Below the pieces are notes generated by a model. The model saw nothing but the letters and a program-made list of their open reading frames with translations. It ran no database searches and was not told the DNA's origin. From Candidatus Lucifugimonas marina (GTDB taxonomy: Bacteria > Chloroflexota > Dehalococcoidia > Lucifugimonadales > Lucifugimonadaceae), in the NCBI GenBank assembly GCA_029593915.1, contig CP046147.1:2589001-2653000 (forward strand): DNA of 64,000 nucleotides, in the 5' to 3' direction. Positions within the stretch are counted from its first letter, which is position 1; the number at the start of each line of letters is the position of its first letter. Below are positions 43,753 through 52,555 of the stretch, piece after piece. Position numbers and translations under genes: made by a program.

Positions 43753-44967
43753 CTAAGCGCCGAGAATGTCGATCGCACGTTCACGAAGCTGACCGCAACC
43801 GGCGTTGATGTCGATTCCCTTTTCCATCCGAACAGTCGAAGGAATACCGTACTGCTTCAAGCCACCTTGAAACTCTTTGGCAGAGCCCAGATCGGTTCGT
43901 TCAAATGGCCCAAGCTTGGTTGGGTTAACCGGAATCAAGTTCACGTGACAGTGCAGACCGTTCAGCAGTCGTCCAAGTTTCTGAGCTTGCTCCAGCGAAT
44001 CGTTCTGCTCTTTAAGGAGAACGTACTCGAAGAAAATACGGCGCCCCGTGGCATCGGCGTACTTGTGGCACGCACGAATGAGATCTTCAACCGGGTATCG
44101 CTGGTTGATAGGCATTGTCTGCGAACGAGTCGCATTGTCGGGTGCGTGAAGCGAGATCGCTAAATTAATTTGAAGTTCTTCTTCAGCGAGTTGCAAAATC
44201 TGAGGAACCAGTCCAACGGTAGACACAGTGATGTGCCGTGCACCGATATTCAAGCCCTGGCCATCGTTCAGCACTCGAATCGCAGCCATCGTGTTCTTGT
44301 AGTTGGCTAGCGGTTCGCCCATTCCCATGAACACCACATTCGTAACGCCCTGCAGTTCACCCTTCGTGCGCTTTCCTGCTTCCATCTGAGCTTCGTCTTC
44401 AGCGTAGGCGATGCGCTGCATCTCAATTACTTGAGCTACGATCTCACCAACTGTCAGGTTCCTGCGGAATCCCTGTTGTCCTGTCGCGCAGAACGTACAG
44501 CCGAGCGCACATCCTGCCTGAGTTGAAATACACGCTGTCTTACGATTCCGGCGGTGACCATCAGTTTCGTACCGCATGAGCACGGTTTCGATCAACTCGC
44601 CGTCACGAAGTTTGTACAGCGCTTTGCTGGTCGACTTGTCTTTGGAAGTAATGAACATCGCCTGCTCGACGGAGGAAATGGTGTACTTCTCGTTCAGCGT
44701 CTTCCTGAACGGCTTACTGAGAGTCGACATATCGTCAAAACTCTCGGCAGCCTCGTGGTAAATCGATCGCCAGAGCTGATCTGCGCGGAATTTCTTCTCA
44801 CCCATTTCGATCATTGTCGATACGAGACGATCACGGGAGAGTTCGAGAATAGATGGAAGTTTAGATGAGGTATCGGAAGTGTTTGAAGCTTCGGATGCAT
44901 CTGCGGCTGAGACAGAATCTGAGCCAGAGTCACCAGAGTTCGGTGAGGTAGACGAGGGAGTTGTCAT
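43753..44967 (-). CDS. rlmN: 23S rRNA (adenine-2503-C2)-methyltransferase
   Basis: This radical SAM methyltransferase adds a methyl to C2 of A2503 in 23S rRNA and A37 of some tRNAs. The 4Fe-4S motif CALGCTFC is at residues 153-160. GVTNVVFMGMGEPLANY and the C-terminal NAGCGQLR with the methyl-carrying Cys are conserved. At 404 residues it is longer than usual because of a Ser/Thr/Asp-rich, disordered N-terminal extension of about 35 residues. A start nearer residue 37 cannot be excluded. Divergent from the GH gene at 45073. Confidence 0.94.
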   Translation of the reverse strand: MTTPSSTSPNSGDSGSDSVSAADASEASNTSDTSSKLPSILELSRDRLVSTMIEMGEKKFRADQLWRSIYHEAAESFDDMSTLSKPFRKTLNEKYTISSVEQAMFITSKDKSTSKALYKLRDGELIETVLMRYETDGHRRNRKTACISTQAGCALGCTFCATGQQGFRRNLTVGEIVAQVIEMQRIAYAEDEAQMEAGKRTKGELQGVTNVVFMGMGEPLANYKNTMAAIRVLNDGQGLNIGARHITVSTVGLVPQILQLAEEELQINLAISLHAPDNATRSQTMPINQRYPVEDLIRACHKYADATGRRIFFEYVLLKEQNDSLEQAQKLGRLLNGLHCHVNLIPVNPTKLGPFERTDLGSAKEFQGGLKQYGIPSTVRMEKGIDINAGCGQLRERAIDILGA

Positions 44968-45072
44968 CGATCAGGAGGGGGGGACTATCGGGGGGAAGTA
45001 AACGTTAAGTTTAGCAATGAAGAACCAAAATGGGCGCATGACATCTCTACGACCAGTGCCTAAACTCGACTC

Positions 45073-46356
45073 GTGACCAATAACTACCCGAACACAGTCG
45101 AACCGAATCATGAAGGTACCCTAGAAGAGAGGGCGCTGGCGAGATTGATCGCCAATCGCCGAACTGGCTACGACCCCTTCTACAAGTACAACTACGAATA
45201 CTCGATCCCTTCGCAGGGTCGCTACCACTGGCAATGGTTTTGGGATTCGTGCTTCCACATCATCGCATTGGCTCGGCTAAGCCCGGCAATGGCAATCGCT
45301 GAACTCGACTCACTCCTAACACCTCAACAGGAAAATGGCTTTGTGGGTCATCTCACCTACTGGGGCCGACGTGGTGCGGTGATGAGTGCGATCTACGGTC
45401 AGAGTCGATTTGGCGAGTGGCGACGTAGACATTCCGGAATGATTCAACCGCCAGTTCTAGCCCACGCGCTAGAAGAGATATGGCTTCAAACCGGTGATAC
45501 CGAAGTTCTGAGGAAGTTTCTGCCCAAAGTGCGTGCGTACTACGACTGGTTGAATCGGGAGCGCGATGCCGATGACTCAGGGCTTATCGGAATAGTTTCA
45601 CCATATGAGGCGGGAACCGACAACAACCCGTCGTTTGATCGAGAGTTAGGAGTGTCGAACCCGAGCCGGAACGGCATTTTGTGGGCGAATCGCAAGCTCG
45701 ATTGGTACAACATCGTTCGGGGTAAGAATTTTGACTACCGAACCTTGATTGAACGAAATCGATTCGTTGTGATCGACCCGTTCATGAACGCAGTCTACGG
45801 CGATGCCTGGAGTTCTCTAGAGCGGATGCACGAAGTTCTAAGCGACACCGAACCAGCCGCAAGCGCACGTTCGCAAGCCGCGAAAACCACGGCAGCACTC
45901 AACGAACATTGTTGGGACGAAGGACGTGGCCACTACACGTACCTGCATGGTGCCGATCAGATTCCCGACACAACACTCTCAGTTGGAGCGATTTTTCCTC
46001 TCATCCTCAAAGACGCACCTAAAGATCGGGTTTCCAGCGTGATGGAGCGATACGTAACTAACGAAAAGCATTTCTGGCGCCCCTTCCCTATCCCAAGCGT
46101 TGCGGCATCTGAGGATTCGTATAACGCCGAAAGCGAAGCGATGATCTGGCGCGGGCCCATCTGTATGAACTTGAACTGGCTGCTCGCACGTGGTTTCAAA
46201 TCGCACGGCTACACCCACGAGTCGAAACGAATATCTGACCGCTCAAAGGAAGCAGCGTTCGAAGATTTTCGCGAGTTCTACTCGCCTGAAACCGGAAGAG
46301 GAATGCGCGGAACGAAGTTTGGGTGGGCCACCGCTGCGATTGCCATCGATGGCTAG
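45073..46356 (+). CDS. GH63-like glycoside hydrolase (mannosylglycerate hydrolase type)
   Basis: This 427-residue (alpha/alpha)6-barrel enzyme is of the GH63/MGH type. YHWQWFWDSCFHIIALARL near residue 50, the SPYEAGTDNNPSFD motif holding the probable catalytic Asp near residue 180, and SEAMIWRGPICMNLNWLLARGF near the end (with the Glu that acts as base) are family signatures. Such enzymes hydrolyse glucosyl- or mannosylglycerate or short alpha-glucosides, and in marine bacteria may recycle compatible solutes. The start is GTG. No sugar transporter is nearby, so the substrate is open. Confidence 0.82.
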   Translation: MTNNYPNTVEPNHEGTLEERALARLIANRRTGYDPFYKYNYEYSIPSQGRYHWQWFWDSCFHIIALARLSPAMAIAELDSLLTPQQENGFVGHLTYWGRRGAVMSAIYGQSRFGEWRRRHSGMIQPPVLAHALEEIWLQTGDTEVLRKFLPKVRAYYDWLNRERDADDSGLIGIVSPYEAGTDNNPSFDRELGVSNPSRNGILWANRKLDWYNIVRGKNFDYRTLIERNRFVVIDPFMNAVYGDAWSSLERMHEVLSDTEPAASARSQAAKTTAALNEHCWDEGRGHYTYLHGADQIPDTTLSVGAIFPLILKDAPKDRVSSVMERYVTNEKHFWRPFPIPSVAASEDSYNAESEAMIWRGPICMNLNWLLARGFKSHGYTHESKRISDRSKEAAFEDFREFYSPETGRGMRGTKFGWATAAIAIDG

Positions 46357-46517
46357 GCAGTTCTCCTTATATCTCGATATCTCGACTTAGGCTCAGTGCG
46401 GATAAATAGTGACGCAGTGAAAAATATTTCAATCTGTTAACTTTCCACAACTACCATTTGAACCATCACGAAGAACGTTCCCAAATACGGCGTTCAGGTT
46501 CATTTGTGGAGTAATCA

Positions 46518-47351
46518 ATGGCCCTAAATGACACCGACCTCCTTTCACAGGCAGGATCGGCTGAAAATATTCTGAAGTTCGATGACATCGAGCCTTTGCT
46601 CGAATCGAACGATCTCTCCGTTTCCTATGGCGGCCAAACTGCAGTAAGCGGAGTATCGCTTCAAGTTCCTAAAAACAGCGTCGTATCGCTAATCGGACCC
46701 TCAGGCTGCGGAAAAAGCACACTTCTGCGCTGCTTCAATAGGATGAACGATCTCATCCCGTCTGCATCAGTCTCTGGCAAGGTCAACTTCGCCGGCCAAG
46801 ATATTTACGCACACGACGTCGACCCCACTGAAATTCGTTTTCGAATCGGAATGGTGTTCCAACGCCCCAACCCGTTTCCGAAAAGCATCTACGAGAACGT
46901 CGCTTTCGGTCCACGCATTAACGGAATGACCGACGATCTCGACGAAGTTGTCGAGACATCACTGCGACGTGCGGCCGTTTGGGACGAAGTAAAAGACCGC
47001 CTCAACGACAGCGGTTTGAGTGTTTCAGGTGGTCAACAGCAGCGAATCTGTATCGCACGTGCGCTCGCTGTAAATCCTGAAATCGTTCTGATGGACGAAC
47101 CGGCGTCGGCGCTCGATCCTATTTCGACTCAGGCGATTGAACAGCTGATTCAAGAACTGTCGAGCGAAGTAACTATCATCATCGTTACACACAACATGCA
47201 ACAGGCGACCCGAATTTCCGATTACGCTGCTGTGATGATGGCGGGAGAAGAGCGGATCGGTCGAATGATCGAATACGGTACGAACGAACAAGTCTTTGGT
47301 AACCCTAAAGACGAACGCACTGAAGCGTACGTCACCGGTCGTATCGGCTAA
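46518..47351 (+). CDS. pstB: phosphate ABC transporter ATP-binding protein
   Basis: This 277-residue PstB powers phosphate uptake through PstSCA. Walker A is GPSGCGKST, the signature [16 protein letters not shown], Walker [15 protein letters not shown], and the His-switch [16 protein letters not shown]. PstB-specific spacing around [18 protein letters not shown] is seen. phoU follows after 49 bases, but pstS, pstC and pstA are not in the window, so the permease must lie elsewhere. A phosphate-regulon box could not be identified in the 161-base upstream gap. Confidence 0.94.
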   Translation: MALNDTDLLSQAGSAENILKFDDIEPLLESNDLSVSYGGQTAVSGVSLQVPKNSVVSLIGPSGCGKSTLLRCFNRMNDLIPSASVSGKVNFAGQDIYAHDVDPTEIRFRIGMVFQRPNPFPKSIYENVAFGPRINGMTDDLDEVVETSLRRAAVWDEVKDRLNDSGLSVSGGQQQRICIARALAVNPEIVLMDEPASALDPISTQAIEQLIQELSSEVTIIIVTHNMQQATRISDYAAVMMAGEERIGRMIEYGTNEQVFGNPKDERTEAYVTGRIG

Positions 47352-47400
47352 TTAAACCCAAAGCCAGATTCATCTCAGAAACAGGTAAACTGCAGCGATT

Positions 47401-48117
47401 ATGAACGAACAGAGCAGCATCATCCCAACGGGACGACAAGAATTTGATCGAGAACTTGGCAGACTTGAAGCCGAGCTGATCCTGATGAGTGGTCTCGTTG
47501 AAAAAGCGATATTCGACGCTCTGCAAGCCTTGAAGAACCGTGACATCGACCGCTCACAACGCGTTATCGATGAGGATGATCACATCGACGAGACGGAGCT
47601 TGAGATCGAACGCTACTGCGTGGAACTCATTCGCCGTCAGTCGCCGATGGCAGGCGATCTCCGCAGAATCGTTGCATCTCTCCAAATCGCTGGTGAACTC
47701 GAGCGAATCGGAGATTACGCAGAAGGTATCGCCAAGATCAGCATAACGATGGGCAGCCAACCTCCTCTCAAGGAGCTGATCGACATCCCACGAATGGGCG
47801 ATATGGCGGTCAGCATGCTCAAACGCTCGCTCGAGGCCTTTATCAGTCGCGATGCCGACAGCGTACGAACTATCAGTGTTGAACTTGAGAACGAAGACGA
47901 CGAAGTCGACGATCTCTACGCCAAAGTACAGGCTGATCTCATGGAGCTGGTGAAGAGCAATCCAGACAACGCAGAACGTGCGACCTACCTGATGTGGGTG
48001 GCTCACAACGTTGAGCGTGTTGCTGATCGAGCCATGAACATCGTCGAACGAGCGTTGTACCAGGCAACCGGTGAGTTTGTAAGCGGATCAACTCAGATCG
48101 AACCAACCGCCGAGTAG
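47401..48117 (+). CDS. phoU: phosphate signalling protein PhoU
   Basis: This 238-residue PhoU has two three-helix bundles, each with the E/D-rich metal-binding motif: DRSQRVIDEDDHIDETELEIE in the first half, and DADSVRTISVELENEDDEVDDLY in the second. PhoU links the Pst transporter to the PhoR kinase and limits phosphate uptake. The residues LIRRQSPMAGDLRRIVASLQIAGELERIGDYAEGIAK match the family. It forms an operon with pstB. Confidence 0.94.
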   Translation: MNEQSSIIPTGRQEFDRELGRLEAELILMSGLVEKAIFDALQALKNRDIDRSQRVIDEDDHIDETELEIERYCVELIRRQSPMAGDLRRIVASLQIAGELERIGDYAEGIAKISITMGSQPPLKELIDIPRMGDMAVSMLKRSLEAFISRDADSVRTISVELENEDDEVDDLYAKVQADLMELVKSNPDNAERATYLMWVAHNVERVADRAMNIVERALYQATGEFVSGSTQIEPTAE

Positions 48118-48157
48118 TTTCTCTCGGACGTTCTATTCAGCTTCTCGTTCGCTTTGA

Positions 48158-49453
48158 TTACCCGAATAAAGCCGCGCCAGCTATTGATACGAACGATGTA
48201 TCATCTTCGTCAGCCTGACACTGTTGATATCCGTTCCAAATACCCGTAGTGACGTCGGCTGCCCAGAGAGTCATGTAAATCGGAGCGAGACCACAGATCT
48301 TGTTCTGGTCGTCGATATTTTTTATCGACTCAAAAAAACTACGCCTGCTGCCTCTAGTGATCGATTCGAGTAATCGTTCGTCATCCGCCTGAACACGTTT
48401 ACGCCCCTCGGAATCTTTAGGCATCTTTTCCTCGTCGCCAAATGCCGGGCCGACGTGTGCTAAGTCTGCAGCAGCGATAAACAAGGTCTTTCGTTCTTTA
48501 GCAACTTCACGAAGAAGGTTTATCACGCGACTTATTTGCGGATGATCATCGATGTTCGGAGCTCCATCTTGCAACAGACTCCCGAACGAGCCACACAGAA
48601 TCGGCAGCATTTTTGCATTCGAACGTCCTATTGCCCTGTGAAGCCACACGCTGGCAAGTTCTATCGAATGCTCGTTAACGTGATTGAACTCATCGGCAAA
48701 CGGGTGATCGTCAACCGCACTGTCTGTAGCTAGAATCCGTGCAATGTCATCAACCAACTCAGTGTCAGTTTCCAGTTCACCGAGAGGAGTTTGGTAGTTC
48801 TGATTCGTAAGCGTTAGACGTGGTCCGTCGCCATTGTGGTCAGTTCCAAACACGACGAACAGTTCGACGTCCTGAAGTTCGTGGCGTACCTGTTCCCAAA
48901 TCATCCCGTACGAATCGCCACCGCGCTCGAAATCTATATGCGGTGAGATGACAGCTTTGAGTTCGACATCAAGATCAGCTGGCAGATCGTCGTCTGCTCG
49001 GGCATCCTCAACCATGTACGGAAAGGCGAATCCGTCGAGATACCCTCGAAGATCCTCTAACTCTGCCGGATACGCCAACCCTGCAAGTGCAGGTTTTCGA
49101 AACAGTGCTTCACGGTACTCGCTTAGCCTTTGTTCGATCTCCGCTTCGTACTTGCCGTTGGATAGCAGGTACATGTCGTCGAGCCTCGACATCAGATCAT
49201 CGAGAGTTTCAGGCGTAACTTCAGGCGCACCGTTTCTCAGTGCTTCTTGAACGATCTCGTTTAACGTGTTCGTTCCATCGGCTCCTTGGAGGTACAACCC
49301 AAGCGGAGCAGGAACCATCAGTGACTGATCACTGAGTTGGCGAAGGTCCTTTAACAAGAAGTAGTCGCTCCCCTCATGGGTGATGCGACTTACTTCGACA
49401 GGTCGTAACTGCGGGCGATCCGGAATGTTTGAGCCATTTGATTCTGATGTCAT
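48158..49453 (-). CDS. MEMO1-family (AmmeMemoRadiSam system B-like) protein
   Basis: Residues 170-431 match the MEMO1 fold: AVISPHIDFERGG, FVVFGTDHNGDGPRL, DEFNHVNEHSIELASVWLH, PILCGSFG, and the late FIAAADLAHVGPAFGD. These histidines and the cysteine correspond to the family's active-site-like cluster. MEMO1 proteins resemble extradiol dioxygenases, and their bacterial function is not settled. The first 150 residues are an extra domain that I do not recognise. The AmmeMemo AMMECR1 and radical SAM partners are not seen here. The gene is 58 bases downstream of the HTH gene and could be in the same transcript. Confidence 0.8.
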   Translation of the reverse strand: MTSESNGSNIPDRPQLRPVEVSRITHEGSDYFLLKDLRQLSDQSLMVPAPLGLYLQGADGTNTLNEIVQEALRNGAPEVTPETLDDLMSRLDDMYLLSNGKYEAEIEQRLSEYREALFRKPALAGLAYPAELEDLRGYLDGFAFPYMVEDARADDDLPADLDVELKAVISPHIDFERGGDSYGMIWEQVRHELQDVELFVVFGTDHNGDGPRLTLTNQNYQTPLGELETDTELVDDIARILATDSAVDDHPFADEFNHVNEHSIELASVWLHRAIGRSNAKMLPILCGSFGSLLQDGAPNIDDHPQISRVINLLREVAKERKTLFIAAADLAHVGPAFGDEEKMPKDSEGRKRVQADDERLLESITRGSRRSFFESIKNIDDQNKICGLAPIYMTLWAADVTTGIWNGYQQCQADEDDTSFVSIAGAALFG

Positions 49454-49511
49454 GACGACAGTCTATCCGTCAGAATCAAGCTCCACCGTGTCGGACCCAG
49501 CTGTAGTAAAA

Positions 49512-49955
49512 CTAGTTCACGCCAAACTGATTTGAGTTTCTGATCCCCAATTCAGGAAACGGAGTGCGCTCTCGGAACAGTGATCGCTCTGCCAACTCAC
49601 TAAGCGAGATCAACGGACCATCGTCCTCTTCAGCAGCAGTAACGGGAGCAGCACCACCACGTTGAACAATTCGGTGCACAGTGCGAGTACTGATACCAAA
49701 TCGCTTCGATATCTCAGCCACTGGTACTCGCTCTTCTCTTAACCGAAAGATTTCATCATCACGAGTCCTACGACTCTCGCGCTGCAACCAGCCGGGATCA
49801 TCGTACTTGCATAGTGATAGCGGACAATCAAGACAGCTCACCGAAGCTTCGCAACCATCGTCCTTGTACTGCGTGTTCTCTGGCAGCGTGTCGGATCGAA
49901 CAGGCGCGAGCGTTCCAAAAGATTCAGGGTTAGCGGGACCAATCGTCATCACCAT
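49512..49955 (-). CDS. small zinc-ribbon/HTH protein, second gene of SOS-like operon
   Basis: This 147-residue protein has four cysteines, C35, C41, C44, C49 (SCLDCPLSLCKYDDPGW), that suggest a zinc knuckle. Residues 67-98 form a helix-turn-helix (DEIFRLREERVPVAEISKRFGISTRTVHRIV) like that of resolvases or sigma region 4. A disordered tail follows. It is probably a DNA-binding regulator. It starts 43 bases after the gene at 49999-50736, so both probably share the promoter with two LexA-type operators. I do not know its target. Confidence 0.65.
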   Translation of the reverse strand: MVMTIGPANPESFGTLAPVRSDTLPENTQYKDDGCEASVSCLDCPLSLCKYDDPGWLQRESRRTRDDEIFRLREERVPVAEISKRFGISTRTVHRIVQRGGAAPVTAAEEDDGPLISLSELAERSLFRERTPFPELGIRNSNQFGVN

Positions 49956-49998
49956 AAGGGGAAGCCTCCGAAGAAAAAGTAATAAGGGGGGAGTGAAC

Positions 49999-50736
49999 TT
50001 AGACAGCCGCCGTAGCGGACCAGTTCAATTGACGTGAAAAGTGGATTCCGCCAGGTCGACCCGACAGATTCTTAGTGCGTTCTCGTTTGAAGATTGAATT
50101 TGCGTACTCAGAACCGGGAGCGTTCGGCACACCGAACATCACAGTCGTCAGTCCAGCGGATGAAGCACGTGGACTCACACGTTGGTCATACCACTCGGAA
50201 CTAATTCGGTGCGCAGCAACAATCTCTATAAGTGTGTTCGGCGAAGGACTGCGATCTGCAACCGGCATATCGACGCTCACAAACAGGTGCTTAGCGTTGC
50301 CCATTCGAATAGAACGAGGCCCGTCTGGCTTCCATCCATCGCTGGCGCCAGAACTCTCAAAGCCCTTCACAAGAGCAAGCATCGCGGGGTAGGTATCGTC
50401 TTTAAAAGAAGGAGAAACCGTGGCTGAGATCGAACCACCTGAGCTATCAGCACGATTCATTACCAACAAAAGCATTCGTAGCCGAGTAGAGAACTCTTGA
50501 GCGCTCTCACCCGGAGCAAGATCTACCGTGATGAGATTTGCATCACCATGACTGGCTCGGTTAGTAACGCTTTGAACAATATGCGTCCACGCTGTATTGA
50601 ATCCGTCAGCCGTTGATACAGACTTCTTCGCCACTCCAGATGCAATCGACACAGGTGAAAGCACGCCAACGCCTTTAGCCCCTTCAATACTCTGAGGGCT
50701 ACTCGGTGTGACAATCGGGGTAGCAGTCGGACTCAT
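49999..50736 (-). CDS. unrecognised protein, first gene of SOS-like operon
   Basis: I do not recognise this 245-residue protein. The ATG at 50736 is chosen because a GAAGAGG Shine-Dalgarno stands five bases before it. The longer frame to 50799 would place the start inside an operator. The N-terminal 40 residues are Ser/Thr/Pro/Val-rich and disordered-looking. The middle part is mixed alpha/beta (ANLITVDLAPGESAQEFSTRLRMLLLVMNRA, LFVSVDMPVADRSPSPNTLIEIVAAHRI). The C-terminus has GIHFSRQLNWSATAAV. No nuclease, polymerase or helicase motif is seen. The tandem upstream operators suggest damage-inducible expression. Confidence 0.65.
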   Translation of the reverse strand: MSPTATPIVTPSSPQSIEGAKGVGVLSPVSIASGVAKKSVSTADGFNTAWTHIVQSVTNRASHGDANLITVDLAPGESAQEFSTRLRMLLLVMNRADSSGGSISATVSPSFKDDTYPAMLALVKGFESSGASDGWKPDGPRSIRMGNAKHLFVSVDMPVADRSPSPNTLIEIVAAHRISSEWYDQRVSPRASSAGLTTVMFGVPNAPGSEYANSIFKRERTKNLSGRPGGIHFSRQLNWSATAAV

Positions 50737-50770
50737 CTTAACCTCTTCGGAACTTGCTTTTGCTCGCTTG

Positions 50771-50809
50771 TTTAGAACGACTGTTCTAGTATCGAACATA
50801 TGTTCTAAT
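50771..50809. promoter_or_regulatory. two tandem LexA-type operators
   Basis: TTTAGAACGACTGTTCTAGT (50771-50790) has core GAAC-GACT-GTTC. TATCGAACATATGTTCTAAT (50790-50809) has core GAAC-ATAT-GTTC. The second shares CATATGTTCTAAT with the site at 62195. Both match the GAAC-N4-GTTC LexA class, and resemble the recA site. They lie 35 to 73 bases before the first gene of the minus-strand operon, in the promoter position. Confidence 0.75.
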
Positions 50810-50842
50810 TAAGTCAAGCGCGTTTGGCGTTAGTCGCTGTGA

Positions 50843-51050
50843 CGTTAGTCGCGCTCGTCGTCCGACGACTCGGCTCCGCGTCGCAATCTCCCACCCTCTA
50901 ACTCCCTCCCACTCTGGGAGGGAGGACAAAGACAAGCAGTGCGATCTAGCGTTAGTCGCGCTCGTCGTCCGACGACTCGGCTCAGCAGCACTGTCTGCGA
51001 CATGGCCTCTAACTCCCTCCCACTCTGGGAGTGAGGACAGATACAAGCAG
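50843..51050. repeat. tandem ~100-bp direct repeat with inner palindromes
   Basis: Two units (50843-50939 and 50950-51050) share CGTTAGTCGCGCTCGTCG, CGACGACTCGGCTC and the 3' part ending ACAAGCAG. Each holds a palindrome CTCCCTCCCA-CTC-TGGGAGGGAG (50902-50924 and 51013-51035). A partial third copy of the first 10 bases is at 50828. No gene lies in 50810-51139. The minus-strand ORF through it is repeat-made. Confidence 0.6.
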
Positions 51051-51139
51051 TTGACCCCGTTCACATTCCGCTCTACGTTGATTCCGGCATCCACAAATCA
51101 AACTAGTACCCACTCACGAATCGCCTTAAAAGAAGAAAC

Positions 51140-52375
51140 ATGAACGCAGAAATTGTCTCTATCGGCTCGGAACTACTGCTCGGCCAAATCGTCGACACAA
51201 ACGCTTCCTGGATCGCGCAGCGACTTGCAGCAAGCGGTGTGAACCTCTTCTACAAAACAACCGTTGGCGACAATCTTGATCGCATGGTCGATATTCTCGA
51301 TCGTGCTCTTGACCGCTCGGATGTCGTGATCACAGGCGGTGGAATAGGGCCAACCCAAGACGATCTCACTCGAGAGGCAATCGCTAAAGTTACGGGTCGT
51401 GAAGTAGTAACCGATCCCGAATCTCTTGAAGAACTACGAGAGCGATTTCAGAAGCGTGGTTTCATTCTTACGAAGAACAACGAACGCCAGGCACAGATTC
51501 CTAGCGGCGCTATTGTCGTGAAAAATCCAAACGGGACCGCCCCTGCGTTCATCGTCGAAACCGACCGAGGCGTGACCATAAGCCTCCCCGGTGTTCCGTT
51601 CGAGATGAAGTGGCTCGTCGATAACGAAGTAATTCCGTACCTGCGCGAAAAATACGGCTTAACGCAGATGATTCACTACCGCGTCCTGAAGGTAGCCGAC
51701 ATCGGAGAAAGCGCCGTAGATGATCGAATCGGTCACCTGATCGCCGATTCCAAGAATCCCACAGTTGGAGTTCTGGCCCACCCCGGGCAGGTCGACGTAA
51801 GAATCGCCGCACTCGCCGAAAGTGTTGATGAATCAAACAAGCTGATTGAGCCTGTCGATGCAGAAGTGCGAAAACTACTAGGCGACAACATCTTTGCGGT
51901 CGACGACGAAACTATCGAATCAGTCGTTGGCAATCTGGTCAAAGAGAACAATGCAACTGTAGCTACCTGCGAAGATCTCAGCGGTGGTTCAGTAGCTTCA
52001 GCAATCCAAAAGGCAGCCGATTCGGCGTTCTTGCAAAGTTCCATCGTGAACTCGAACGAAGCCCTCGAAAAGATCGCTCGCACAGGCGGCGAAACACCAC
52101 CATTTTCCGATGGAGCCGAACGAGCGGCGGCGCTCGCACGTGCAATCAAAAAGACCACCGGAGCAACCTACGGAATTGCTGTTCACGGAACCGAAGAGGG
52201 CGACCAGCGAACAGAAAACCTGGGTCGGGGAGAAACGTACATCGTGGTTTCAGGCCCGAATGGTGAACGAACCCGGCACGTTCGATCTGCTGGCAGGGGT
52301 GGCCCCGACCGCCAGCGCGCTGCAATGGGTGCACTAAGCCTCTTCAGGCGAGAATTGCTGGGATTACCTGAATAG
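51140..52375 (+). CDS. cinA: CinA-family protein
   Basis: This 411-residue CinA-like protein has an N-terminal molybdopterin-binding-like (MoaB/MogA) COG1058 domain (IGSELLLGQIVDTNASWIAQRL, GGIGPTQDDLTREAIAKVTG, LPGVPFEMKWL). The C-terminal nicotinamide-nucleotide-amidase domain follows. The usual ESCTGG of that domain is EDLSGG here, with Asp at the position of the Ser normally followed by Cys, and the GPGGG motif is not clear (GTEEGD). The deamidase may therefore be weak or lost. A GAAGAAAC Shine-Dalgarno lies before the ATG. CinA proteins in many bacteria belong to the same transcript as recA, which is not so here. Confidence 0.85.
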   Translation: MNAEIVSIGSELLLGQIVDTNASWIAQRLAASGVNLFYKTTVGDNLDRMVDILDRALDRSDVVITGGGIGPTQDDLTREAIAKVTGREVVTDPESLEELRERFQKRGFILTKNNERQAQIPSGAIVVKNPNGTAPAFIVETDRGVTISLPGVPFEMKWLVDNEVIPYLREKYGLTQMIHYRVLKVADIGESAVDDRIGHLIADSKNPTVGVLAHPGQVDVRIAALAESVDESNKLIEPVDAEVRKLLGDNIFAVDDETIESVVGNLVKENNATVATCEDLSGGSVASAIQKAADSAFLQSSIVNSNEALEKIARTGGETPPFSDGAERAAALARAIKKTTGATYGIAVHGTEEGDQRTENLGRGETYIVVSGPNGERTRHVRSAGRGGPDRQRAAMGALSLFRRELLGLPE

Positions 52376-52555
52376 TTCACGTTCGAACACAGCGAATTAT
52401 TGCCTGATTCCCAGCAAATCCTAAGGAAACATAGGTAAAAAGGTCATCAAAACAGAAATACAGCGGTAACGATTTAGACTTAATCCCAATCGTGGCACGG
52501 CAACGCCTACTTACACGCCTGTTTTACAGCCCTACCCAGGGTGGAGACGACCTAG

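Noticed and set aside
49999-50799. A longer start at ATG 50799 for the first SOS-like operon gene
   Set aside because: This ATG lies within the second operator palindrome, and the internal ATG 50736 has a clear Shine-Dalgarno.
50786-51094. A 102-codon minus-strand ORF with a repeated LSSLPEWEGVRG peptide
   Set aside because: The repeated peptide is produced by the tandem DNA repeat and its palindromes at 50902 and 51013. The ORF also runs into the operator region and has no recognised family.
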